The notes: generated by a model not told the origin, from the letters alone. A stretch of 64,000 nucleotides of DNA from Planctomycetia bacterium (GCA_021414115.1 JAIOPD010000030.1:1-64000), one strand, 5' to 3'. Shown: positions 17,482-26,080, counted from the first letter of the stretch. Program-made: numbers and translations.

Positions 17482-19583
17482 GGAGCATCGTCTCCGGCCG
17501 GGCTCGGAGCGACCGGCTCCAACGCCTCGATGAAGGCGTCGAGCCGCCGTGAACGAGAGCCGATGTCGCGGAGCTGATGCAGCGCAGCCGCAGCGTCGCT
17601 CGATGGGAAGAAGGGGGCGAGGTGGTGCCGCACCCTGCCGTCGGTGACCAAGGCCGGACTGCGGGCGAGTTTGCGCATCATCCGTGGATTGCGGCAGGTG
17701 TCCATCAGGGCGATGAACAGCGACCAGCGGTCGAGCCGGTGATCGATCGTGGTCTCCATCCGGTACGTGGGTCTCGGCGGCGCCGCCACGGGCTGCACCC
17801 CCCGCAGGCTGTCGGCAAACCAGGGATGGGTGGCCTCCGCATCAAAGCCGCCGTGGGCCACCAGATTGACCGACGACACGACCGACAATCCTCCGAGCAG
17901 CGCACGCTGCAACTCCCAGCGGGTGTCCCAGCCGTGCTCGATACCACGCGACGACAGCCCCCGCAGCCACTCGAAATGATCGGCTACGTACGGATCGACG
18001 AGGCCGGCGGCGCGGAGTCTGGGAATGGCGTCATCAGGGCCCGGCAACGGAAGAGCCCGTGCCGCCTGCCACGCCCGTCGCCAGGTGCCGCAGCCCAGGT
18101 TGCTCCCGCGGTGGACGAGCAGATGGTCAGTGTCGGGGTCGCGCCAGCGGCCCAGGTCGTTGCGGCCGGAGACGCAATGGATCGACGGCTCGTGGCGGTA
18201 GCGATCGAGCATCTCCCCGCACCAGCCGAGGAATCCCGGATGGACGACGAGGTCGTCCTCCAGCACGATCGCCTGCTCGACGTGCTCGAATGCCCAGTCG
18301 ATGCCCGACGTGACCCGATCGGTGCAGCCGAGGTTGGTTTCGGACTCGTTCCGCAGGATCTCGCACCGCCACGGCACCCGCTCGAGCAAACGCCGCACTT
18401 CCCGGCAGCGTTCGGCATCGTCTGGGTGATCCCGCCGTGGCCCGTCGGCCACCACGAGCAGCGTGGCCGGTCGGGACTGCTCGAGAATGGCGAGCAACCG
18501 ACGCAGTTTCTCGGGCCGGTTGAACACCGCGAGCATGACGGGCGTCTGCACGCCCGTCGGCCGGCTGCCGGCTGCACCGGTACCGACCCCGGCAGGACGC
18601 GGTCGTGCCGGCGGCGCGCGCCGTGGAGCGACGTTGCCCTGGCAGATTCCGCGCATCGCATCGACGACCCGTTCGAAATCCCAGCCGACCTCCAGGCTGA
18701 GCATCGGCACATCACGAGCCAGTCGGGAAAGCCCCGTCAGCCATGACTGCGACGTGCCGGCACAGCCCAACACGGGTGTGGACGCGTGCGCGAGGAGTTT
18801 CCATGCGGCGGTCGGAGAGACAGGCTGCGGAACGTAGGGGGCGGACTCCTCGGGACGCACGGCGACGATCGCCACCAGCCGAGCCGACCGCTCGAAGGAG
18901 ACGGCCGACGCTGCGGCCACCACGGTCTTGCCCTTGGGAGTCGTGCCCAGCACGGGCCAGTCTCCGACGTCCAGCCGAGCGCGGCTGTCAGCGTTGAGCT
19001 TGGCTGTGGCATAGAGGCCGTGAATCGTGTGCCGACCGGCGGCCGAGGCGTCGGGAGCGACGACGCAGAGGTCGTCGCCGAGAAACGAGAATCCCGCGAG
19101 GCTGCAGGCCAACGAGGTGGTCGTCTTGCCGCGGCCACCTGCACCGACGAGCAGCACGCCGCGGTCGCCGAGCGCCACGCCGGCGGCGTGCATGAGAAAC
19201 TGCCCGCCTGCCGCGATCCAGCTTCCGATAGCGACATGCGCGGGCTGCGCGAGCAGGTCTCCGGCGGCGAGCGCCGCCGGAGACGCCAGGAGTTCGAGCC
19301 GCGGCCGGTCGCCCGGATACCAGCCCTCGACGAGCGAGGGGCTTCGGCTCACCAGCGCGAACGAACCGTCAGGTCCGCGGTTCGCTCCCGTCGCAAACGC
19401 GTTGAACGGAGGATCTGCCGCTGGATCCGCCGAGCTCCGGACGACGAGCGTCGCGTCGGCAGGTCCAGGTGCGGGTGTCTCGACGCGAGCCAGGGCCGGA
19501 CGGATCGCCGCGGCACCGGCGTCACCGCTGATCGCCAGCCGTCTGCCCGCCACCGCGACAGTGAAATCGGTCTTGGGCTGCAC
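17478..19583 (-). CDS. Fusion of HPr-kinase-like domain with HlpA-like glycosyltransferase
   Basis: A 701-residue two-part protein. Residues 1-310 resemble HprK-related kinases found beside PqqD-like proteins: FLMHAAGVALGDRGVLLVG leads into the P-loop GAGGRGKTT (147-155), then GFSFLGDDLCVV with the acidic pair and a domain ending EVGWDFERVVDAM. A Pro/Ala/Arg-rich linker (about 318-345) follows. Residues 347-600 are a glycosyltransferase (LAVFNRPEKLRRLL, VVADGPRRDHPDDAE, NLGCTDRVTSGIDW, VLEDDLVVHPGF). The last 75 residues repeat the tail of the downstream paralogue. The start is a GTG 11 bases after the PqqD-like stop. The phosphorylated substrate is unknown. The fusion itself seems unusual. 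Confidence 0.85.
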   Translation of the reverse strand: MQPKTDFTVAVAGRRLAISGDAGAAAIRPALARVETPAPGPADATLVVRSSADPAADPPFNAFATGANRGPDGSFALVSRSPSLVEGWYPGDRPRLELLASPAALAAGDLLAQPAHVAIGSWIAAGGQFLMHAAGVALGDRGVLLVGAGGRGKTTTSLACSLAGFSFLGDDLCVVAPDASAAGRHTIHGLYATAKLNADSRARLDVGDWPVLGTTPKGKTVVAAASAVSFERSARLVAIVAVRPEESAPYVPQPVSPTAAWKLLAHASTPVLGCAGTSQSWLTGLSRLARDVPMLSLEVGWDFERVVDAMRGICQGNVAPRRAPPARPRPAGVGTGAAGSRPTGVQTPVMLAVFNRPEKLRRLLAILEQSRPATLLVVADGPRRDHPDDAERCREVRRLLERVPWRCEILRNESETNLGCTDRVTSGIDWAFEHVEQAIVLEDDLVVHPGFLGWCGEMLDRYRHEPSIHCVSGRNDLGRWRDPDTDHLLVHRGSNLGCGTWRRAWQAARALPLPGPDDAIPRLRAAGLVDPYVADHFEWLRGLSSRGIEHGWDTRWELQRALLGGLSVVSSVNLVAHGGFDAEATHPWFADSLRGVQPVAAPPRPTYRMETTIDHRLDRWSLFIALMDTCRNPRMMRKLARSPALVTDGRVRHHLAPFFPSSDAAAALHQLRDIGSRSRRLDAFIEALEPVAPSPAGDDAP

Positions 19584-19594
19584 GTCGTGATCGT

Positions 19595-20038
19595 TCAGCC
19601 GTCGGCTGCGGGAACATTCCCCTGCCGATGCGGCCAGCCTTTCGTCGGATCGACGTCGTGGATCGGATCCATGGCGATGATGTCGGCGATCTCGTCATAC
19701 CTCTCCACGGCGGGCGGGACGAACGCGTCAGGCAGGGCCGCAGGTTCCCCGGCCGCTGGTTCGGCTGACGATTGCGGCTGCAGCATGCCATTGGCGACGA
19801 GCTCGCCGAGAAATCGACGGGTCGCGTCCTCCGCCTCGGCGCCGAACCGAGCCGCCACCTCGGCCGACAGGCCGTCGATCGAGTGGCCGGCGATCATGCG
19901 GTGCCAGAGCCACGGGCCCAGGCCCGTCAACAGGAAGAGATGCCCGCAGGTGGCATCGATGATGACGGTCTCACCGTCGATGGTGTCGTGTGGAAAGCGC
20001 GTTGTGTCGGCAACAAGCAGGTCATTCACGCTCGTCAC
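19595..20038 (-). CDS. PqqD-like protein with unusual acidic C-terminal tail
   Basis: About 144-147 residues. The first 86 match the PqqD fold, a peptide-leader-binding winged-helix domain in RiPP pathways: TVIIDATCGHLFLLTGLGPW, then HSIDGLSAEVAARFG and TRRFLGELVANGML. The remaining 58 residues are not PqqD. A Pro/Ala linker leads to YDEIADIIAMDPIHDVDPTK followed by GWPHRQG, which looks like a short conserved motif. Two GTG starts are possible (20038 and 20029); GAAGAGG suits the second. It is the first gene of the operon, and its stop lies 11 bases before the kinase-like gene. Confidence 0.78.
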   Translation of the reverse strand: MTSVNDLLVADTTRFPHDTIDGETVIIDATCGHLFLLTGLGPWLWHRMIAGHSIDGLSAEVAARFGAEAEDATRRFLGELVANGMLQPQSSAEPAAGEPAALPDAFVPPAVERYDEIADIIAMDPIHDVDPTKGWPHRQGNVPAADG

Positions 20039-20128
20039 ACCTCTTCGGGAGTCGGCCTGCAGCTCGCAGCTCGAATGCGGGGAGTGTGGGAAAGGTGTCG
20101 CGGTCGCGTCAAGGGCGAAACACACCGG

Positions 20129-20142
20129 GTGACGATCGTTAC
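20129..20142. promoter_or_regulatory. Palindrome upstream of the PqqD-like gene
   Basis: GTGACGATCGTTAC is palindromic in 12 of 14 positions and spans the stop of the gene upstream, about 100 bases before the PqqD-like start. On the minus strand a TTGACG follows it. It could be an operator; there is no further support. Confidence 0.25.
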
Positions 20143-20876
20143 AGTCCCACCATCACCAGAATGCCGCAGGTGAGCACCGCCAGTCCGGCGAGGGCATGGG
20201 CATACCGTTGGACGTGTCGCGCGGGAACGAGCGCGACTCCGGAGCGGAGGGCCATGACGGCGAGCATCATCGTGGCCACCGTGGCGACGGTGAAAGCGAC
20301 CACGACGGCCGCCACCGCCCAAGGGCTCGCCTTCGCCGCCGGATACATCAGCAGCGGGATCAACGGCTCGCACGGTCCGAAGGCGAAGAGGAGGAACAGG
20401 ATCCATGGTGTCGAGGATGCTTTGCTGGTGACGGTCGCTGTGCGGCCGTGAACGTGCAGGTGGCCCACATCGTGGGTGTGCTCGTGCGTGTGTACCGTGC
20501 CGTCGGCATGCAGGTGGACGTGGGCGTGCGGCACGTTCCGCGACGCCTGCACGAGCCCCCACACGAGATACGCGAGGCCGAATCCGATCAGCAGCCAGGC
20601 CGCGAGATCGCCGCGGAAGCCCTCCAGGCCCTCCAGCTCCATGACGGCGACCCCCAGGGCCAATCCGGCCAGGCCGATGATGACGGAGCCCGCGACGTGC
20701 CCCAGTCCGCAGGCCAGCGTGATGCCGAGCGTCTTCGGCAGTGACCAGTTGCCAGCCCGCGACATGGCCGCGAAGGGAACGTAGTGATCGGGGCCGAGAA
20801 GCGTGTGGATCGCGCCGATCGACAGCGCTGCTCCGCAGAGCGTGACGGTTTCCGGCAGGCCGGCGGTGGACAGCAT
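20139..20876 (-). CDS. Nickel/cobalt-type (UreH/RcnA-like) membrane transporter
   Basis: A 245-residue inner-membrane protein with about six hydrophobic segments. The first contains HTLLGPDHYVPF (residues 24-35), the Hx4-5DH motif typical of the NiCoT, RcnA and UreH-like family. A His-rich loop of about 28 residues with about ten His (residues 117-144, HAHVHLHADGTVHTHEHTHD then VGHLHVH) is typical of metal binding. The second half has FGPCEPLIPLLMYPAA. The ATG at 20876 is chosen because upstream codons run through an intergenic repeat element. Whether it imports or exports, and which metal, is open. Confidence 0.82.
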   Translation of the reverse strand: MLSTAGLPETVTLCGAALSIGAIHTLLGPDHYVPFAAMSRAGNWSLPKTLGITLACGLGHVAGSVIIGLAGLALGVAVMELEGLEGFRGDLAAWLLIGFGLAYLVWGLVQASRNVPHAHVHLHADGTVHTHEHTHDVGHLHVHGRTATVTSKASSTPWILFLLFAFGPCEPLIPLLMYPAAKASPWAVAAVVVAFTVATVATMMLAVMALRSGVALVPARHVQRYAHALAGLAVLTCGILVMVGL

Positions 20877-20990
20877 GGCGACGTGCTCGGGACCTGCCGA
20901 CGGGGCGTGGCAAACCCGTCCGGTGTTTGATTCTACGGCATCGTTCTCCCGCGGTACCACGACTTGCGGAGCGCCACGGATCGACCTTCG

Positions 20991-21099
20991 GGAAGCCCCA
21001 AGCGCGAGCGCGGGGGAATACGCCGTCCACCCCAACACGCTCCACGCGAGCGCCACGGGCGTCCACCCGTCTTCCCGTCGCTTGCGCTCCGGGCTTCCC
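20991..21099 (+). repeat. 108-bp intergenic repeat, copy A
   Basis: The left end is GGAAGCCCCAAGCGCGAGC followed by GCGGGG. The right end is CCCGTCGCTTGCGCTCC followed by GGGCTTCCC. The ends form an imperfect inverted repeat of about 25 bp; the middle is not conserved between copies. It sits between the purine nucleoside phosphorylase stop and the transporter start on the minus strand. The whole unit could fold into a long hairpin. Confidence 0.85.
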
Positions 21100-21150
21100 C
21101 CGACCCACCATACGGCCCCCGTCAGCCGATCCGCCAAAGTCGGATGCGCT

Positions 21151-21981
21151 CTAACCCTGGCCGGCGGCACGCACCGCGGCCACGATGATCGCCCGCAGTT
21201 TCGGTTCTGCGGAGCGGGCAGTGGCCAGGATATGTTCGACCGTCGCCACCTCCAGCGCGTCGGGCAGGCACATGTCGGTGATCACCGAGATCCCGAGCAC
21301 CGCGAGGCCCGAGTGCACGGCCACGATCACTTCCGGCACGGTCGACATTCCCACCACGTCGGCGCCGATCGTCCGCAGAAACCGGTATTCCGCCCGCGTC
21401 TCCAGGTTGGGGCCGGTGACGGCCACATAGACGCCGCGGTGGGCCACGAAGTTTTCCTTGCGGGCGACGGCGAGCGCGTCGTCGATGAGGCGGGCCGTGT
21501 AGGGGGCCGACATGTCGGGAAACCGCGGGCCCAGCCGCTCGTCGTTGATGCCGATGAGCGGGTTGTCGCCGATGAGGTTGATGTGATCTTCGATGACCAT
21601 CAGGTCACCGGTGCGGTATTGCGGATTGAGGCCGCCGCAGGCGTTGGTGACGATCAGCAGTTCGGCGCCGAGCCGCTTGAGCACCCGGATCGGGAAGGTG
21701 ATCTGCGCGAGCGGGTAGCCCTCGTAGGCGTGCTGCCGACCCTCCATGACCATGACCGGCACCCCTTCCAGCAGGCCGCACACGAGCTGCCCGGAATGCC
21801 CGTGGGCGGTCGAGCGGGCGAAGTGCGGGAGCTCGTCGTAGGGAATGACGACCCTGTCGCTCATCGCGGCAGTGGCGTTGCCCAGACCGCTGCCGAGAAT
21901 CACGCCGACTTTCGGCGTGAGGTTCCATCTGCTCTGAATGAAAGAGGCGGCTGCGGTGATCTTCTCGTATTGGTCGAGCAT
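21151..21981 (-). CDS. punA: Purine-nucleoside phosphorylase
   Basis: A 276-residue enzyme that phosphorolytically cleaves purine nucleosides (trimeric PNP type) for purine salvage. Motifs: VGVILGSGLGNATAAM (phosphate loop), HSGQLVCGLLEGVPVMVMEGRQHAYEGYP, LLIVTNACGGLNPQ, GVYVAVTGPNLETRAEYRF and DVVGMSTVPEVIVA with the GMS(T)VPE signature and the base-contacting Glu. Length is normal for the family. The ATG at 21981 is preceded by GCGGAG five bases upstream. A repeat element lies downstream. Confidence 0.95.
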   Translation of the reverse strand: MLDQYEKITAAASFIQSRWNLTPKVGVILGSGLGNATAAMSDRVVIPYDELPHFARSTAHGHSGQLVCGLLEGVPVMVMEGRQHAYEGYPLAQITFPIRVLKRLGAELLIVTNACGGLNPQYRTGDLMVIEDHINLIGDNPLIGINDERLGPRFPDMSAPYTARLIDDALAVARKENFVAHRGVYVAVTGPNLETRAEYRFLRTIGADVVGMSTVPEVIVAVHSGLAVLGISVITDMCLPDALEVATVEHILATARSAEPKLRAIIVAAVRAAGQG

Positions 21982-22072
21982 GCGTGCTCCGCGTGAAGGC
22001 ATGATCCGCGGACGTCTGCCGCGGTGGCCGCGGATTCTAGCAGGGCCCGCGAAAGCAGTGCGCCCGCCGGGG

Positions 22073-22540
22073 TCAGTCGCCCAGCAGGGCGAGAAAATCC
22101 GGGTGCTTGCGGATCGACTCCAGATCCGGGTCCGATTCCATGTGATCGAGGTCGTCGTACCCGAGCAGAATCGCCCGCGAGAGTGCGTCGATCGCATCGT
22201 CCGACCGCCCGGCCCGCGCGAACGAGCAGGCGAGGTTGTAGCGGGCGAGAAAGTCTTCGGGGAGCAGTTCCACGAGTTTCCGGTCGAGTTCCACCGCACG
22301 CCCCATGAGCCCCTTCTTGCTCACCAACTCGGCGAGGATCCGCAAGACTTCGATCGAGTCAGGCTTCCGGGCGAGCACCCGTTCGAAAAAATCGATGTCA
22401 AAATCGAGCTGGCCGAGCGTGCCGAACCACGCGGGAGATGATGCGGGCGACGACTGGCCGCGGGCCTTGCGGCCGCGGGGCTTGCCCGCTCCGGCATTGG
22501 GGTCATCGGGGGTTGATTGCGGCTTGTCGATGCCAGCCAT
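22073..22540 (-). CDS. TPR-like protein
   Basis: A 155-residue soluble protein. A disordered, Pro/Gly/Lys-rich N-terminus is followed by tetratricopeptide-like helices (DIDFFERVLARKPDSIEVLR, KGLMGRAVELDRKLVELLPE and ARYNLACSFARAGRSDDAID), then a DLDHMESDPDLESIRKHPDF tail as found in planctomycete TPR proteins. It probably mediates protein contacts. It lies 31 bases downstream of the acidic protein gene and may share its transcript. Confidence 0.8.
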   Translation of the reverse strand: MAGIDKPQSTPDDPNAGAGKPRGRKARGQSSPASSPAWFGTLGQLDFDIDFFERVLARKPDSIEVLRILAELVSKKGLMGRAVELDRKLVELLPEDFLARYNLACSFARAGRSDDAIDALSRAILLGYDDLDHMESDPDLESIRKHPDFLALLGD

Positions 22541-22571
22541 CGGTATGTCTCTCGATGCCCGCCGCGATCAG

Positions 22572-22955
22572 TTACTTCTTCCTGCCAGGGGCCTTGCCGG
22601 GAGGAGGCGTGTCGGTATCGCCCTCGCCCGGATGGTCCCAGTCGGGATCGTCCTCGTCTTCTTCAAAGTCGTCATCAAACTCGTCGTCGAAGTCGTCGAA
22701 GGTCGATTCCTCGTCGGTCGCCGGCTGAGCGACCGCCAGATCCTCCTCGTCGCCGATCTCCTCTTCCTCGCCATCCTCCGGATCGGCCGCTGCCAGGACA
22801 ACCGCGGTCTCTGGGGCGGGCCATGCGGCCGCGGGCCAACTGTGCCAGCCGGGCATGGAGGGTAGGGCGGGCATGCCGAACATGCGTGGCATGGATCCGG
22901 CAGCGGGCGGGATGGCGTCGAACAGAGGCATGAACGGGGCTGAGGGCAGGGGCAT
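22572..22955 (-). CDS. Acidic low-complexity protein, 127 residues
   Basis: The N-terminal part is rich in Pro, Met, Ala and Trp (MPRMFGMPALPSMPGWHSWP). The C-terminal half is very acidic (DPEDGEEEEIGDEEDLAVAQ, DDEFDDDFEEDEDDPDWDHP) and ends in GRKK. No known domain. It precedes the TPR gene on the same strand. The opposite-strand frame gives only low-complexity Arg/Ser protein, so I keep this frame, with moderate confidence. Confidence 0.55.
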   Translation of the reverse strand: MPLPSAPFMPLFDAIPPAAGSMPRMFGMPALPSMPGWHSWPAAAWPAPETAVVLAAADPEDGEEEEIGDEEDLAVAQPATDEESTFDDFDDEFDDDFEEDEDDPDWDHPGEGDTDTPPPGKAPGRKK

Positions 22956-23128
22956 CGGCTAGGCTCGGAGGGCTTCGGGAACGACCAGAGCAAACCTTTT
23001 TGGACGGTCCGCGTCAAGGCACGAGATTCTACGCAACGCTGGCGGGAAAACCCGGAAAAATCATCCTGCCGCAGGCGGCCGGTCTTTTTCGGGGCCGAAT
23101 CACCGGCGGCAACCGTCCGGGCAGCGTA

Positions 23129-24352
23129 TCAGGTGTGGTAGTCGGCGTTGAGGTGGACGTACTCGGCCGTGAGGTCGCTGGAGTGAAACCGGATCCTGCC
23201 GGGACCGTCCCCGATTGAAAACTCGATCAGCGTTTCCCGGTTGTCCTTGATCGACGCCGAGACGACCTCCGCGTCGAAGGGCAATGGGCCGCCCTGCTCG
23301 AAGAGGAGCGTGCCATTGAGCCGCAGCGTGGCCCGGGACGGGTCGAACACCACTCCCGAATAGCCAGCCGCCGAGACGATCCGGCCCCAGTTGGGGTCGG
23401 CTCCATGGACTGCCGTCTTGACCAGGGGGCTGTCGGCGATCGTCCGGGCGATCTGCCGGGCGTCATCCCGGCTCGCCGCGCCCGTCACCTCGATCCGCAT
23501 CACGTGCGTGGCCCCTTCGCCGTCGTCGGCCATCTCCCGGGCGAGTGATTCGCACACGTCGCGGAGCACGCGGCCGCAGGCCTCGAGGCCCGGTCCGTGG
23601 AGCGTCCCGCCGCCGGCGGCGCCGTTGGCGAGAAACAGCACCGTGTCGTTGGTGCTCATGTGACCGTCGACGCTCACGCAGTTGAACGTCTCCTCGACGG
23701 CCTCCGAGAGAAGCCGCTGGGCGTCTTCGGGGTTGATCGAGGCGTCGGTGATCACGACACCGAGCATCGTCGCGAGCTTCGGGCCGATCATGGCGGCTCC
23801 CTTGGCCATACCGAACACGGTCGAGGTCGTGCCGTCGGCCGTGAACGTGCCGCCGGCCATCTTGGGCCGCGTGTCGGTGGTCATCATGCCGCGGGCGGCC
23901 GTCAGCGCCGCCGTGTCGTCGGCGCCGAGCAGGGCCGCCGCTGCGTTGATGCCGGCCGCCAGTTTCGCCATCGGCATGAACTCGCCGATGATCCCGGTCG
24001 AGAGCACGAGGATCTCCTCGCCGGCCACGCCGAGCGCCCGGCCCGCCAGGGCCGCCATCTCGCGGGCGTCGTCGAGTCCGCGGCTGCCCGTGCAGGCGTT
24101 GGCGTTGCCCGAGTTGATCGCGACGCCGCGAAACCCGCGACCGGGCGTCCGCCCGCGGTCGAGGGCGACCGGGGCGGCGAACACGAGATTCGTGGTGTAC
24201 ACACCGGCCGCCGTGGCGGGATGGTCGCTGGCGACGAGTGTCACGTCTTCCCGGGTGGCGTTGCGCTTGATGCCCGCATGCACGGCCCCCATGCGAAAGC
24301 CGCGGGGCAGCGGGGGGATCGGGAGCCGGACGGGCGTGTCGGTGACGGACAT
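23129..24352 (-). CDS. argJ: Bifunctional glutamate N-acetyltransferase/ornithine acetyltransferase
   Basis: A 407-residue ArgJ. It transfers acetyl groups from N-acetylornithine (and often acetyl-CoA) to glutamate in arginine synthesis. The precursor self-cleaves before the catalytic Thr: here KGAAMIGPKLATMLG puts the nucleophile at Thr195. VAINSGNANACTG, NCVSVDGHMSTNDTV and the C-terminal ELxHL-region equivalent (SSDLTAEYVHLNADYHT) are present. The ATG at 24352 lies two bases after the argC stop, so the two genes form an argCJ operon. Confidence 0.97.
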   Translation of the reverse strand: MSVTDTPVRLPIPPLPRGFRMGAVHAGIKRNATREDVTLVASDHPATAAGVYTTNLVFAAPVALDRGRTPGRGFRGVAINSGNANACTGSRGLDDAREMAALAGRALGVAGEEILVLSTGIIGEFMPMAKLAAGINAAAALLGADDTAALTAARGMMTTDTRPKMAGGTFTADGTTSTVFGMAKGAAMIGPKLATMLGVVITDASINPEDAQRLLSEAVEETFNCVSVDGHMSTNDTVLFLANGAAGGGTLHGPGLEACGRVLRDVCESLAREMADDGEGATHVMRIEVTGAASRDDARQIARTIADSPLVKTAVHGADPNWGRIVSAAGYSGVVFDPSRATLRLNGTLLFEQGGPLPFDAEVVSASIKDNRETLIEFSIGDGPGRIRFHSSDLTAEYVHLNADYHT

Positions 24353-24354
24353 GA

Positions 24355-25365
24355 TTAGAGGAGACCCATCGATTCGGGGAGATCGAACATCACGTTGAAG
24401 TTTTGGACGGCCGCGCCGGCGGCTCCCTTCACGAGGTTGTCGAGGCAACTGATGAGGAGCACGCGGCCGCGAACGACGCGGGCGGTGATGTCGCAGAAGT
24501 TGGTGTCGACGGTGTCCTTCGTGCCGGGGAGGTGATCGACGACGCGGACGAACCGCTCGCCGGCGTAGGCCTCACGGAGCAGCCCCATCACGTCTCCTTC
24601 GGCGATCGCCTGCTTCGGCCGGATGTAGATCGTGGAGAGGATGCCGCGGTCCATCGGCGCGAGCTGCGGCGTGAAGATCACGGCGGGCCGCACCGAGGCG
24701 TGGCGACCGATGATCTGCTCGATCTCCGGCGTGTGCCGGTGGCGGCCGACGTTGTAGGCCGACATGCTCTCGTTGCACTCCGGGAAGTGCGTCATCATTT
24801 TGGGCTGGCGGCCCGCTCCGCTGACGCCGCTCTTGGAATCGATGATGATGTCGTCGGTCTCGAAGAGGCCGCTCTTGATCAGCGGTGCCAGGGGCAGGAT
24901 GGCGGAGGTCGAATAGCAACCGGGGTTGGCCACGAGTTCCTGCTTCACGAGCGCGGCTCGGAAGAGTTCGGGGAGGCCGTAGACCGTTCGCCCGAGGCGG
25001 CCGGCGTCGGGATGCTCGTGGCCATACCACTCGAGATACGTGGCCGCGTCGTCGAGCCGGTAGTCGGCGCTGAAGTCGACCACCCGCGCGCCGGCGGCGA
25101 GCACCTTGGGCAGGATCTCGGCGCTCGCGCAGTGCGGCAGACAGCCAAAGACACAGTCGGCCCGCCTGCCGACCTCCTCCGGGGAGAGATCCTCGAGCGG
25201 AAGGTCGAGACGGCCCACGAGGCTCGGGTGAACGCTCGACACCGGCGTCTTGCCCTCCTGGCGGCTCGTCACCGCCACGATCTCCGCCTGCGGATGCCGC
25301 AGCAGGATCTTGATGGCCTCGAGCGCGGTGTAGCCGGTGGCGCCGAGAATCGCGACTTTGAGCAT
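24355..25365 (-). CDS. argC: N-acetyl-gamma-glutamyl-phosphate reductase
   Basis: A 336-residue NADPH-dependent reductase of the arginine pathway. The nucleotide-binding loop is AILGATGYTALE (5-16), and the catalytic Cys150 lies in ANPGCYSTSAILPLAPL. SKSGVSGAGRQPK and the HRHTPEIEQ segment are typical. The gene starts with ATG and is followed two bases after its stop by argJ. It lies 60 bases downstream of coaB. Confidence 0.97.
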   Translation of the reverse strand: MLKVAILGATGYTALEAIKILLRHPQAEIVAVTSRQEGKTPVSSVHPSLVGRLDLPLEDLSPEEVGRRADCVFGCLPHCASAEILPKVLAAGARVVDFSADYRLDDAATYLEWYGHEHPDAGRLGRTVYGLPELFRAALVKQELVANPGCYSTSAILPLAPLIKSGLFETDDIIIDSKSGVSGAGRQPKMMTHFPECNESMSAYNVGRHRHTPEIEQIIGRHASVRPAVIFTPQLAPMDRGILSTIYIRPKQAIAEGDVMGLLREAYAGERFVRVVDHLPGTKDTVDTNFCDITARVVRGRVLLISCLDNLVKGAAGAAVQNFNVMFDLPESMGLL

Positions 25366-25425
25366 GAGTGGGCTCCGCGGGCGGGAATGAGCAGGGATTG
25401 TATAGGGCGGCCGGCGGCCCGGCCG

Positions 25426-26055
25426 CTAGCCCATGAGACGTGTGGTGAACAGACGCACGAGCCAGGTTGCAACCGCCCGCTTTGTGCCGGCTTTGGAGCC
25501 GACCGACGCGTGGGTGCGGTCGTAGACGGTGACGGCCGTCTTCGTGGCCTCGATCGCCGTCACGTCGTTGACCACGATCAGGTCGCAGCGTTTGGCCTCG
25601 ATCTTTTCGAAGGCCCGCCGCGGGTCGGCTCCCGGTTCCAGGGCGAAGGCGACGAACCACTGCCGCGGCCGAGCGCGGCGGGCGAGCGTGGCGATCACGT
25701 CCTGCGTGGGCTCGAGCTCCAGCATCAGAGCGGAGCCCTGTCGCGGAATTTTGCCCGGAGTCCGCCGCTTCGGCTCGAAGTCGCAGGGGGCCGCGGCGGC
25801 GATCACGCCGTCGCACCGCGGCAGCTCCCTGAGCGATGCGTCGAGCATCTCCTGCGTGGTGACCACCGGAATCAGCCGAGCCCCGCGCGGATAGGTGATC
25901 TGAACAGGGCCGCTGACGATCACCACTTCATTGCCGGCGGCGAGCGCCGCGGCGGCGATGGCCGCCGCCATCCGGCCGCTGGATGCATTGCTCAGAAACC
26001 GGACGTCGTCGATGTAGGCCCGGGTAGGACCGGCGGTGAGCAGGATCCGTGCCAT
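25426..26055 (-). CDS. coaB: Phosphopantothenate-cysteine ligase (CoaB) as a separate protein
   Basis: A 209-residue protein matching the C-terminal half of bifunctional CoaBC. It joins cysteine to 4'-phosphopantothenate in coenzyme A synthesis. Signatures: LLTAGPTRAYIDDVRFLSNASSG, VAAAAPCDFEPKRR-like stretch (AAAAPCDFEPKRRTPGKI), FVAFALEPG and DLIVVNDVTA. In many bacteria this domain is fused behind CoaC; here CoaC is encoded by the gene before it, 25 bases upstream. The ATG at 26055 is the natural domain start. Confidence 0.9.
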   Translation of the reverse strand: MARILLTAGPTRAYIDDVRFLSNASSGRMAAAIAAAALAAGNEVVIVSGPVQITYPRGARLIPVVTTQEMLDASLRELPRCDGVIAAAAPCDFEPKRRTPGKIPRQGSALMLELEPTQDVIATLARRARPRQWFVAFALEPGADPRRAFEKIEAKRCDLIVVNDVTAIEATKTAVTVYDRTHASVGSKAGTKRAVATWLVRLFTTRLMG

Positions 26056-26080
26056 GAGTGTCCTCTGCGGGTCGCGCTCG

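Noticed and set aside
20877-21170. N-terminal extension of the metal-transporter-like gene
   Set aside because: The open frame continues upstream, but the extra codons translate the 108-bp repeat and intergenic DNA; the real signal-like start is at 20876.
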